Shown here: piece by piece, positions 57,953 through 64,000 of the stretch
Position numbering within the stretch: position 1 is the first letter of the stretch
Layout: each line of letters opens with the position of its first letter
Assembly: GCA_965277345.1 (NCBI GenBank)
Contig: CBDICI010000001.1
Span: 1-64,000, forward strand
Reading direction: 5' to 3'
Length of the DNA stretch: 64,000 nt
Origin: CAIOYC01 sp965277345
GTDB taxonomy: Bacteria; Pseudomonadota; Alphaproteobacteria; Caulobacterales; Caulobacteraceae
The notes under the pieces: model-generated
Seen by the model: the letters and a program-made list of their open reading frames with translations, nothing else
The model's database searches: none
Told to the model about the DNA's origin: nothing
Made by a program: the position numbers and the translations under genes

Positions 57953-58200
57953 ATAGCTTGCTAGCTCATTGAGTTAGTTAGGCTCGTCAACGCAGCATAG
58001 ACGGTCGGAGGCTCCTCCCACCTTCGCAGCCGTCCACAAAATCTCGCAATAGCAGGCCTACGACAGCCTTGATCTTTGCGTTTTGGCAAGACGCGCGTCC
58101 TACAACCGTCGACACTAACTTTGCCAAGGCTGCGCGCCCTTTTAACGAAACGGGATCCAAAACGGGGACACGTACCATTGTCCACCGTCGTTTTGCCCCG
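57953..58200. other. Intergenic region between the 54-residue ORF and the MT-A70 gene
   Basis: 248 bases of intermediate composition. A minus-strand frame of 74 codons exists, but it has no ribosome site or recognisable family. No RNA gene or strong terminator was identified. Confidence 0.4.
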
Positions 58201-58872
58201 CTACTCTGCTGCAGCAGATGAGTTGTATGAGTAAGTTTTCCACGTCGGCTCATACCCCTCGTCAGCCTGATTTCCCCAAACCGCCCACGTCTTCCGTTCA
58301 CCCCGTGCGAACATTTCTAGATAAGGCCCCGGTGAGCACGCCTCGATCAACTCGTACTGCTCGTCCGGCTTCCGTGAATGCTCCCGCTTGCGCGTCTCGA
58401 TCATGTTCACCTGCGAGCGGCCGGGCGGCAGGGTGCGGGCGTTCTTGCCGCGCACGCCGAACAGGATGACCTCCGTCACGTTGCGGAAGTAGAAGCCGAC
58501 GCCGCGCCCGTCCGAGCCGCCATCCTTGCGCACCTTGTGCCAGATCAGGTTGGACTTGTAGTGGAAGCCCCAGGCCTTCATCACCCGCAGCCCCTCGGGC
58601 AAGAGGGCGTTCGGCACCCACAGATAGAGGTGCGCCGTATCGGCGGCGACGCCCTCCACCGGCAGGGCGCAGATATCGTCCAGCGACATGGTGGAATAGC
58701 GGTTCAGCCGCTTATGCTCCGGCGCCATCTTGCCGGTGCGGTTCTGGAACTGCCATGGCGGGTCGGCCAGGATGGTGGCGAACTTCCGCCCCAAGACTTT
58801 CTCTTGAGATCTGGCGAACCCGGCAAGGTCGCTCGCGGCCTGGACGCCGATCCCGCTGTCGTCAAAGGGCAT
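58201..58872 (-). CDS. MT-A70 family adenine-N6 DNA methyltransferase
   Basis: A 223-residue methylase with the catalytic DPPW in ATILADPPWQFQNRTG (about residues 35-50), YLWVPNALLPEG, GFHYKSNLIWHKV and the C-terminal EMFARGERKTWAVWGNQ. ATG 58872 overlaps the end of the BglII-family nuclease gene by 11 bases, so they form a coupled type II R-M unit. The core-like GC content suggests long residence in this lineage. The methylated site is not deducible with certainty; BglII/BstYI relatives act at GATC-centred sites. Confidence 0.9.
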   Translation of the reverse strand: MPFDDSGIGVQAASDLAGFARSQEKVLGRKFATILADPPWQFQNRTGKMAPEHKRLNRYSTMSLDDICALPVEGVAADTAHLYLWVPNALLPEGLRVMKAWGFHYKSNLIWHKVRKDGGSDGRGVGFYFRNVTEVILFGVRGKNARTLPPGRSQVNMIETRKREHSRKPDEQYELIEACSPGPYLEMFARGERKTWAVWGNQADEGYEPTWKTYSYNSSAAAE

Positions 58873-59482
58873 GGTCGGCTCCTGGTTCGCGGTCGTCCAC
58901 ATAGGTGGCGCGGGTGATGGCGATGGCGACGACCGGGCAACCGCCCCCGCCGCCGCCCTCCATGCGGGGTAACAGCTTATCCAGGTGGGTGGTGGAGGCG
59001 CCATAGCTCTGCTTGTCGCGCCCCGCCTCGACGAACAGGCTCTGTAGCCCGGTCGCGCGTGTGACGATAATGCCCACGTCGATCACGCGCAGATCGAACA
59101 GCAGACGGAAGTTGTTCAGGTCGCGGTCGAAGAACGGATCCTTGTTGTTCCATTCCACCTCCAGCGCCACGCGGCCCTTGAACATGTCCACTTCGTGGGT
59201 GGGCGAGGGATGTTCGGCGCCGTCCACGGTAATGCGCGTGTCGAACCGCTTGGCGCGCCAGCCCAGCGTGCGAAGGCCGTTATCCAACCGATCCGCGATC
59301 TTGGATTTGCGACCGCCGGGCTCGACGATCTCGCTATGCCGAAGCTCGAACCCCCTGAGCATGACGAGGATGTCTTCCCACTCATTGGGGTTGGCGTGCT
59401 TGAGCACGGCCAGGCCATTCCGCCAATCATAGACGGCATAGCGCTCAAGGATGTCGGGCGGGACGAATCGTTCGACGGACAT
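58862..59482 (-). CDS. BglII/BstYI-family type II restriction endonuclease
   Basis: A 206-residue nuclease. The active-site region SPTHEVDMFKGRVALEVEWNNKDPF has the Asp followed by Glu-x-Glu typical of this family, and it is followed by FFDRDLNNFRLLFDLRVIDVGIIVTR. The N-terminal part ends in KSKIADRLDNGLRTLGW. A short glycine run (GGGGGG) precedes the C-terminus. The methylase gene starts inside its last codons. A LexA-like box lies 42 bases upstream of its ATG. Confidence 0.9.
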   Translation of the reverse strand: MSVERFVPPDILERYAVYDWRNGLAVLKHANPNEWEDILVMLRGFELRHSEIVEPGGRKSKIADRLDNGLRTLGWRAKRFDTRITVDGAEHPSPTHEVDMFKGRVALEVEWNNKDPFFDRDLNNFRLLFDLRVIDVGIIVTRATGLQSLFVEAGRDKQSYGASTTHLDKLLPRMEGGGGGGCPVVAIAITRATYVDDREPGADHAL

Positions 59483-59524
59483 GGGCGAGGGTAGCAGGCG
59501 GCGGCGTTACCGCCAGTAACTCAT

Positions 59525-59539
59525 GTTCTGCTTATGTTC
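59525..59539 (+). promoter_or_regulatory. Candidate LexA (SOS) operator between the second R-M pair and a small HTH gene
   Basis: GTTC-TGCTTAT-GTTC matches GTTC-N7-GTTC exactly. It sits in the divergent gap, 42 bases from the restriction gene start and 71 bases from the small HTH gene start, so it could act on either. Confidence 0.5.
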
Positions 59540-59610
59540 GCAAGGTGGGCGTTCAGCGGGGATAACCGCGCGCTTATCCACGGCCGTTCCGTCACCCCCA
59601 CACTGGGTGC

Positions 59611-59865
59611 ATGACTGAGACCTCCGCCCGCCGCACGCCCAACACCTCCATGACCGCCGAGCAGTGGCAGGATGCGATGCGCCTGTTCTGCGAGGAGGGG
59701 CTGTCGGACGCCAGGATCGGGCGGCGGTTCAACCTCACCGGCGGCACGGTGGCCCGCGACCGCTCCAACCACGGGATCGGGCGCGAGGCCTTCACTACAC
59801 GCCGCGGGACCACGAGCCGGTCTGTTCCGCTCTTCTACACATCGCCGCTGCTTGCAGCCGCCTGA
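59611..59865 (+). CDS. Small helix-turn-helix-like protein
   Basis: An 84-residue protein. Residues 14-50 (MTAEQWQDAMRLFCEEGLSD and ARIGRRFNLTGGTVARDRSN) have the shape of a DNA-binding HTH as in GcrA-like or resolvase-like starts. The last 25 residues look unstructured and may result from a shifted frame. No close family is recognised. A LexA-like box is upstream. Confidence 0.5.
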   Translation: MTETSARRTPNTSMTAEQWQDAMRLFCEEGLSDARIGRRFNLTGGTVARDRSNHGIGREAFTTRRGTTSRSVPLFYTSPLLAAA

Positions 59866-59956
59866 CAAAGCTGAAGGCTTGGCCACGCGGCCTTGCCGGG
59901 CCTACGCCCGCGTGACAGCGTTGGGGAGTCGTCAAACTCAGCTTTGGGGGATTCCC

Positions 59957-60160
59957 ATGCGCCGCGCCATCGCCACCGCCGCCGTTCTCGCCTTCAGCCT
60001 CGCCGCCTTCGCCAGCGCCGACGCCAAGCCCTGCAAGGACGCCAAGGGCAAGTTCACCAAGTGCCCGGTCGCCGCCGCTCCGGCCAAGCCGGTGACGTGC
60101 AAGGACGCCAAGGGCAAGTTCGCCAAGTGCACCGCCCCCGGCGCCAAGCCGGTCGCCTAG
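59957..60160 (+). CDS. Small exported protein with CKDAKGKFxKC repeats
   Basis: A 67-residue protein with a signal peptide (residues 1-23, ending ASADA) and two copies of CKDAKGKFxKC separated by an Ala/Pro/Lys linker, giving four cysteines. The mature product would be a tiny basic periplasmic or secreted peptide. Similar Cys-Lys-rich repeats occur in alphaproteobacteria without known function. A palindrome overlaps the stop and may end transcription. Confidence 0.7.
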   Translation: MRRAIATAAVLAFSLAAFASADAKPCKDAKGKFTKCPVAAAPAKPVTCKDAKGKFAKCTAPGAKPVA

Positions 60161-60199
60161 ACCCTGATCGGTTCATGTTGAACCGTGAATCAGGGTCTA
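60158..60199. repeat. Palindrome overlapping the stop of the CKDAKGKF gene
   Basis: TAGACCCTGAT at one end pairs with ATCAGGGTCTA at the other, with an inner GGTTCA/TGAACC stem and a small bulge. It could act as a terminator. A related palindrome follows at 60213. Confidence 0.75.
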
Positions 60200-60212
60200 C
60201 ATTTTGAACATG

Positions 60213-60258
60213 GAGCCTGATGCACGTTCGGATGAGTCCATCCGAAACGATCAGGCTC
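60213..60258. repeat. Second palindrome of similar design
   Basis: GAGCCTGAT ... ATCAGGCTC as outer arms and CGTTCGGATG / CATCCGAAACG as inner arms. Together with 60158-60199 it makes two successive cruciform-type elements, both built on a CCTGAT outer arm and a GTTC inner arm. Confidence 0.7.
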
Positions 60259-60371
60259 TGGGATCGCAATGCGCCGTCCCCGGGGTGGTCGGGGGAGGAA
60301 TGCGCCGCTGTTACGAACCCGCCTCAATTTCGCTCGCTCGCCGGGGGAGCTTGGGCGTATTGGAGTTCGGC

Positions 60372-60980
60372 ATGGTGGCGCGTTTCCTCTTGATCGGTCT
60401 GTGCGCGGTGTTCGCCGGTGGGGGCGCGGCCGACGCCCAGGATGCGCCGATCGCCCGCGGCTTTGCCGACAGCGCGCCGCCCGTCGGAACCCCCGCCACG
60501 GTGTCAACCGCCAATCCCAAGACCGCTCAACCTGCGACGCGGGTTCCGTCCTCCGGCGATCCGACCGCCGACCAGATTGCGGACTGGCTGCACGCCGATT
60601 CCAGCCCGGTCCAGCCGCTCGATCCCCGCGCCCAGCCCTTCCCCGATCCCGATGCGCCGAGGCAGGTGCATGGCGAGGTCGGCTTCGGCGTTTCCAACCG
60701 CGGCTATGAAGCGCACGCGGCGGCGGCCATGCCCATCGGCCAGGCCAGCGAGCTGGATGTGGCGGTGAGCGGCGCCCATGTCCGCACGCCGTGGGGGAAC
60801 GCCAATCCCAGGAGCCTCGCGGTGGGACTCTATCTCGACGGCGGCGACGTGGCCCGCTTCATTTCCCGCGACAAGTGCCACGTGCCGCGTTACGGCGTCA
60901 GCCTGCCCACCGATCCGCAGGTGCAGGCCGACGGCTCCTGCGTCCGCACCGACAGGAGTGGCGCTCGTTCGGGCGACTGA
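60372..60980 (+). CDS. Exported hypothetical protein
   Basis: A 202-residue protein with a signal peptide (residues 1-23, ending ADAQ), a Pro/Thr-rich segment (about 30-85) and a C-terminal domain with repeated beta-type sequence (HGEVGFGVSNRGYEAHAAAA, ELDVAVSGAHVR, SLAVGLYLDGG) and two cysteines. No family recognised. ATG 60372 is chosen because it gives a clean signal peptide; the frame is open further upstream across the palindromes. Confidence 0.65.
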   Translation: MVARFLLIGLCAVFAGGGAADAQDAPIARGFADSAPPVGTPATVSTANPKTAQPATRVPSSGDPTADQIADWLHADSSPVQPLDPRAQPFPDPDAPRQVHGEVGFGVSNRGYEAHAAAAMPIGQASELDVAVSGAHVRTPWGNANPRSLAVGLYLDGGDVARFISRDKCHVPRYGVSLPTDPQVQADGSCVRTDRSGARSGD

Positions 60981-61058
60981 GCCGTCTCGCAAGCTTCGCT
61001 GCATCCCTCCGCCCGTTTGTGCGTTTCCGCCGCACGGGGATCAGGAAGGATACGCACC

Positions 61059-61574
61059 ATGCGCGCCACGCCGTTGTTCGTTTTGAGCTTCGCCGGGTTG
61101 ATGCTGGCCGCCGCGCCGGCGCTCGCCCAGACCACCACCTCCACTGTGCCGCCGCCCAATGTGCCGGCCCCGGCCACCGCGCCGGACGGAACGCCCTCGC
61201 AGCCCGACAACACGGTGGCCACCACCAACGCCCCCAAGGGTGAAGCGGGTCCGGGCATCGACAGCGCCAGCGCCGTCAACCCCGCGCCGGGCGCCGGCGA
61301 ACACCCTTATGTGGGCCACAGCGAGAACGCGTTCTATAATGTGGAGCAGCGCATCGCCCGGGTGGAGGAGCGCGCCAAGACCCAACTGACCGGCGTCAAG
61401 CAGCGCCAGGCGATGGCCGGCATCAGGTCGATCCGCGCCGAGCTCGCGACCCAGCAGGCCCGGCACGGCGACGTGCGCGACTGGGACCGCGAACACCTGA
61501 ACCGGCGCCTTGACACGCTGGAGGCCGAGGTCGGCCTGCCGCGCGGCGGCCAGGCTGCCGTCCAGGGTCAATAG
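61059..61574 (+). CDS. Exported hypothetical protein with helical C-terminus
   Basis: A 171-residue protein with a signal peptide (residues 1-23, ending ALAQ), a Pro/Thr-rich low-complexity linker (about 24-80) and a charged helical C-terminal half (NVEQRIARVEERAKTQLTGV, RSIRAELATQQARHGDVRDW). AGGAAGGA lies 8 bases before the ATG. It follows the previous exported protein by 78 bases on the same strand and ends 7 bases before a convergent gene. Function unknown. Confidence 0.68.
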   Translation: MRATPLFVLSFAGLMLAAAPALAQTTTSTVPPPNVPAPATAPDGTPSQPDNTVATTNAPKGEAGPGIDSASAVNPAPGAGEHPYVGHSENAFYNVEQRIARVEERAKTQLTGVKQRQAMAGIRSIRAELATQQARHGDVRDWDREHLNRRLDTLEAEVGLPRGGQAAVQGQ

Positions 61575-61581
61575 GGCAGGC

Positions 61582-62226
61582 TCAGCCGGGTCCCGACGGC
61601 AGGGCCACCTGCGGCGCATAGCCGGCGCGAAGGGCGTCCACAGAGAGGCGGGGGGTCAAGACCTCGACCTCCTCTTCCTCGAGGGTCAGGCTTTCGGCGT
61701 ATCCGCCGGGCGTCCAGCGGTGGAGGTTTCCGCGCCATTTCAGCCATGGTGCGCCGCACCGCAGCAGAAGCACCCCGTCGGGGAGACTGGTCAGCGCCGC
61801 GCGGAAGGTGCGTTTGGCGCCGTTTTCGGCGAAGCGATCGGCGTGCAGCCCTTCATCCATCTCGCTGACCTTGCCAAAGACCAGGCCGGCGCCCTGCCCC
61901 GCGGCGGCTTTGAACCGGTTGTAGTCGGCCCGGCGGCATTCACCGCAGGGCCGGTGGCCCGCCGCCAGCGCCGTCGCTTCGTCCAGAAAGAACAGTTCCG
62001 TATAAAGTCCCGGCGACATCACCGTCCGCCGCCGGCCCCGGAACTCAAGTGCGCAGATCAACCAGGCCTTCAACCGCCAGGGCCGGCGGATGGTCCGCGA
62101 GGCGTCGTGCAGCAGGCCCCGGTTGCCCATCCATCGGCCCCGCGCCGGATCGGCGATCAGCCGCCCCAGCGGATCGACACGATTCTGCAGGCTCACGAAA
62201 CACCCCCGATCTGCACGGGAAGCCAC
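61582..62226 (-). CDS. Conserved protein of unknown function with a GHRPCGECRR motif
   Basis: A 214-residue protein. The N-terminal half has NRVDPLGRLIADPARGRWMG, RRPWRLKAWLICALEFRGRR and MSPGLYTELFFLDEATALAA leading into GHRPCGECRRADYNRF, where CxxC resembles the metal-binding site of Ada-type proteins. The C-terminal half includes RCGAPWLKWRGNLHRWTPGG. I recall this as a recurrent alphaproteobacterial family of unknown function. ATG 62226 has only weak upstream signals; a start at GTG or ATG further in is possible. Confidence 0.72.
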   Translation of the reverse strand: MASRADRGCFVSLQNRVDPLGRLIADPARGRWMGNRGLLHDASRTIRRPWRLKAWLICALEFRGRRRTVMSPGLYTELFFLDEATALAAGHRPCGECRRADYNRFKAAAGQGAGLVFGKVSEMDEGLHADRFAENGAKRTFRAALTSLPDGVLLLRCGAPWLKWRGNLHRWTPGGYAESLTLEEEEVEVLTPRLSVDALRAGYAPQVALPSGPG

Positions 62227-62459
62227 CCCACGGGCGCATTAAAGTAATACACTTCGTAAACCTCCATTTATGATGTCTTATCGGCGCCGGGTGAATCTGG
62301 CTGACAAGATGTCTCACATGGTGAACGCAAATATACCATGTATTGCAGTTTCGCTTCACTTGGAATTAATGATCGTCGTGCATTCTCAGTCTTGTCAAAA
62401 GGGGTTCGGCGAGCAGTTGGCTCGGATCCCACCCTGCTCGCCAAATGGAGAACATGAGC

Positions 62460-62624
62460 ATGTCGAACATCGTTACGCGCTTCATCAAGGACGAATCCGG
62501 CGCCACCGCCATTGAGTACGGCCTCATCGCCGCCCTCATCGCCGTCGCCATCATCACCGCCGTGACCGCTCTCGGCTCCAAGCTGAGCCAGAACTTCAAC
62601 AACATCTCGACCAAGATCTCGTAA
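62460..62624 (+). CDS. pilA: Flp/Fap-type pilin (PilA)
   Basis: The major subunit of the Tad pilus. The 54-residue prepilin has the leader SNIVTRFIKDESG, the prepilin peptidase site before ATAIEYGLIAALIAV (cleavage after the Gly, Glu at +5 and Tyr at +6) and a short C-terminus. ATG 62460 is preferred to ATG 62454 because GGAG is then 9 bases away. cpaA and cpaB follow downstream after a second pilin-like gene, the Caulobacter order. Confidence 0.92.
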   Translation: MSNIVTRFIKDESGATAIEYGLIAALIAVAIITAVTALGSKLSQNFNNISTKIS

Positions 62625-62655
62625 GTCGAGACGAGCCTCAGGCTCTTGAAATCGG

Positions 62656-62692
62656 GGGGTCGCGGCGCGTGAGTATGCCGCGGCCCCTTTTT
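62656..62692 (+). terminator. Rho-independent terminator after pilA
   Basis: An 11-base-pair stem, GGGGTCGCGGC with GCCGCGGCCCC (one G-T pair), has a 10-base loop and is followed by TTTTT. It allows a high level of pilA transcript separate from the cpa genes downstream. Confidence 0.85.
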
Positions 62693-62772
62693 CATTCGCT
62701 CCGACCCTCCGGCAGGCCGGACTCCAGCCCGCGACGCGCCGACCGGGATCGTCTTTTGCGGAGAGTGACGCC

Positions 62773-62970
62773 ATGATGGTCTCGCGCCCAAGCTGGGTAG
62801 GATCGATCCAACGGATAGTGCATGAAGCCGCGGCCGACGAGGGCGGCGCCACCGCCGTGGAATACTGCATGATCGCCGTCATGCTGTCGCTGGTTATCCT
62901 CGCGGCCATGACGGTCCTGTTCAGCCATATCGGCGTGACCTTCAACACCATCTCCAACGCCCTAGGCTAG
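62773..62970 (+). CDS. Second Flp-pilin-like protein
   Basis: A 65-residue protein with a longer leader (about 26 residues) than pilA, then DEGGATAVEYCMIAVMLSLV, which keeps the Gly-Ala cleavage context and Glu-Tyr pair, and a hydrophobic helix ending in GVTFNTISNALG. An unusual cysteine follows the Glu-Tyr. It could be a minor pilin or a diverged paralogue. It lies between the pilA terminator and cpaA. Confidence 0.8.
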   Translation: MMVSRPSWVGSIQRIVHEAAADEGGATAVEYCMIAVMLSLVILAAMTVLFSHIGVTFNTISNALG

Positions 62971-63035
62971 TCTCAACGCTTCCTTCAGCGGTCGGCGCGA
63001 TACTCGCCCGGACAACCGCCGAGGATTTGTCCGCA

Positions 63036-63548
63036 ATGATTTCCACGCTGCACGCCGCCGCGCTCTTCATCCTGCCCCTGGCGGTGATCTTCGCGGCCAT
63101 GCGCGACGTGACCAGCTATACCATTCCCAACTGGATTTCCCTGGCCCTGGCGGCGGCCTTCGTTCCGGCGGCGCTATTGACCGGGCTCGGCCTGCCCGCC
63201 TTCGGACTGGCGCTGGCCGTGGGCGTCATTGCCCTGGTGGCCGGCATCGTCATGTTCGCGCTCGGCTGGATCGGCGGGGGGGACGCCAAGCTGTTCGCCG
63301 CCTGCGGCCTGTGGCTCGGCTGGCAGGCGGCGCTGCCCTTCCTGATGTGGACCACCCTGGCCGGCGGCGGCCTCGCCGTGGCGCTGCTGTGGGGCCGTCG
63401 GCTTGGACAGCCCATCGCCCATCGCGGTCCGTCCTGGTTCGGCCGCCTGATGCAGCCCGGCGCCGACGTGCCCTATGGGGTCGCCATCTGCTTCGGCGCG
63501 CTGGTCGCCTTCCCCTACAGCCTCATCGCCCACGCTGCCTTGGGCTGA
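63036..63548 (+). CDS. cpaA: Prepilin peptidase CpaA
   Basis: A membrane aspartyl protease that removes the leader of Flp pilins. The 170-residue protein has about five hydrophobic segments; the two catalytic Asp lie in AMRDVTSYTIPNW (about residue 25) and GGGDAKLFAACG (about 82), the TadV/CpaA pattern. It lacks the N-methylation domain of the long PilD type, as expected. ATG 63036 is preferred to TTG 63027. Confidence 0.93.
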   Translation: MISTLHAAALFILPLAVIFAAMRDVTSYTIPNWISLALAAAFVPAALLTGLGLPAFGLALAVGVIALVAGIVMFALGWIGGGDAKLFAACGLWLGWQAALPFLMWTTLAGGGLAVALLWGRRLGQPIAHRGPSWFGRLMQPGADVPYGVAICFGALVAFPYSLIAHAALG

Positions 63549-63691
63549 GCGCGATGGTTAGCGGGCTCCGTTAGGGAAAGTTAAGCGCGCTTAGGGCTGC
63601 GTTAACTCGCGGCGCCCAAGAGTTCCTGTCGAAGAATGGAATGCAAAACGACCGAACGGCCCCCGCCGCCGGTCCGGGGAGAAGGCAGACG

Positions 63692-64000
63692 ATGAGTCCC
63701 GTCCGTATAGCGGTGATCGTCATGGCCGCGCTGGTAGGCTCCATCGGCCTCGCCATGTTCGCCCACTCGATCGCGGCGCCGCCCAGGCGCGCCGCAATGG
63801 TGGCGCCGCCCACCGTGATCGAGGCGCCGCAGACCCGCGTGCTGGTCGCCGCCCACGATCTGCAACCGGGCGACCGGATCACCGCCGGCGACTTCACCTG
63901 GCAGCCCTGGCCCCGGTCGGGGCTGAACCCCCTGTTCATCACCGACGGCGCCGCCGCCCCGACCAAGGGCTCGATGACGGACAAACTGGTCAAGGTCGCG
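63692..64000 (+). CDS. cpaB: Flp pilus assembly protein CpaB, N-terminal part
   Basis: The start of CpaB, a periplasmic SAF-domain protein of the Tad pilus. The first 103 codons are visible and run off the window end. An N-terminal transmembrane helix (residues 5-28) is followed by a Pro-rich linker and the SAF start TRVLVAAHDLQPGDRITAGD, then FTWQPWP. GGGAGAAGG lies 10 bases before the ATG. The 143-base gap after cpaA contains GTTAAGCGCGCTTAG, a near match to a CtrA site. Confidence 0.9.
   Translation, partial: MSPVRIAVIVMAALVGSIGLAMFAHSIAAPPRRAAMVAPPTVIEAPQTRVLVAAHDLQPGDRITAGDFTWQPWPRSGLNPLFITDGAAAPTKGSMTDKLVKVA

Noticed and set aside
57961..58185. A 74-codon minus-strand frame between the 54-residue ORF and the MT-A70 gene
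   Set aside because: No ribosome site, no recognisable family and an unnatural residue mix, so not called as a gene.
59611..59865. The small HTH gene as the cell-cycle regulator GcrA
   Set aside because: Only the HTH shape is shared. It lacks the typical GcrA start and is shorter than the family.

Overview
The window is a high-GC chromosomal segment of an alphaproteobacterium, most likely a member of the Caulobacteraceae (Caulobacter/Phenylobacterium type). The evidence is gene order. The neighbourhoods aat-accC-accB next to DUF2155, mlaD and the NDUFA12-like Complex I protein, hdaA-ppk-ppx-rnd-aspS, lptF-lptG-lptD-surA-pdxA-rsmA, fabD-fabG-acpP-fabF-mltG-gmk and pilA-cpaA-cpaB are all typical of that family. 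I saw no rRNA gene, tRNA gene or CRISPR array.

Layout. 0-10 kb: end of accB, accC, aat, a divergent envelope/Complex I assembly cluster, a large protein related to the C-terminal half of B12-dependent ribonucleotide reductase, a lipoprotein and two tandem pentapeptide-repeat proteins. 10-24 kb: aspS, hdaA, ppk, ppx, rnd, purM, purN, a 2OG oxygenase, an ABC-F ATPase and ndk. 24-27 kb: a leftward YaiI / I78 inhibitor / holC group and pepA. 27-36 kb: LPS export, outer-membrane biogenesis and PLP synthesis operon (lptF to rsmA). 36-43.8 kb: leftward gmk-mltG-fabF-acpP and fabG, with a rightward hybrid histidine kinase lying between acpP and fabG.

43.9-59.5 kb is an accessory, defence-rich region built into this core. 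An MmeI-like single-chain restriction-modification gene (975 codons when restored) lies between fabG and fabD and is cut in two places by identical copies of an 843-bp IS5-family element. After fabD and msrB comes an intact uvrB, then a two-gene type II R-M system, then a second, 5'-truncated and frameshifted copy of the uvrB 3' end. Next are an AT-rich anti-phage dCTP-deaminase gene (AvcD type) with a divergent 54-codon ORF, and a second type II R-M pair (MT-A70 methylase plus BglII/BstYI-family nuclease). Three matches to the alphaproteobacterial LexA operator pattern GTTC-N7-GTTC lie at the starts of uvrB and of the two R-M modules. 59.6-62.2 kb holds small secreted or unknown proteins. 62.4-64 kb begins a Flp/Tad pilus locus (two pilin-like genes, cpaA, the start of cpaB).

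Four core genes look out of frame or oddly started (accB, ndk, the EVE-domain gene and yaiI). Each is explained by a one-base indel or a non-ATG start, so consensus errors should be excluded before treating them as real pseudogenes. Dispersed palindromic repeats of several families fill most intergenic gaps, and one forms the 3' end of rsmA.
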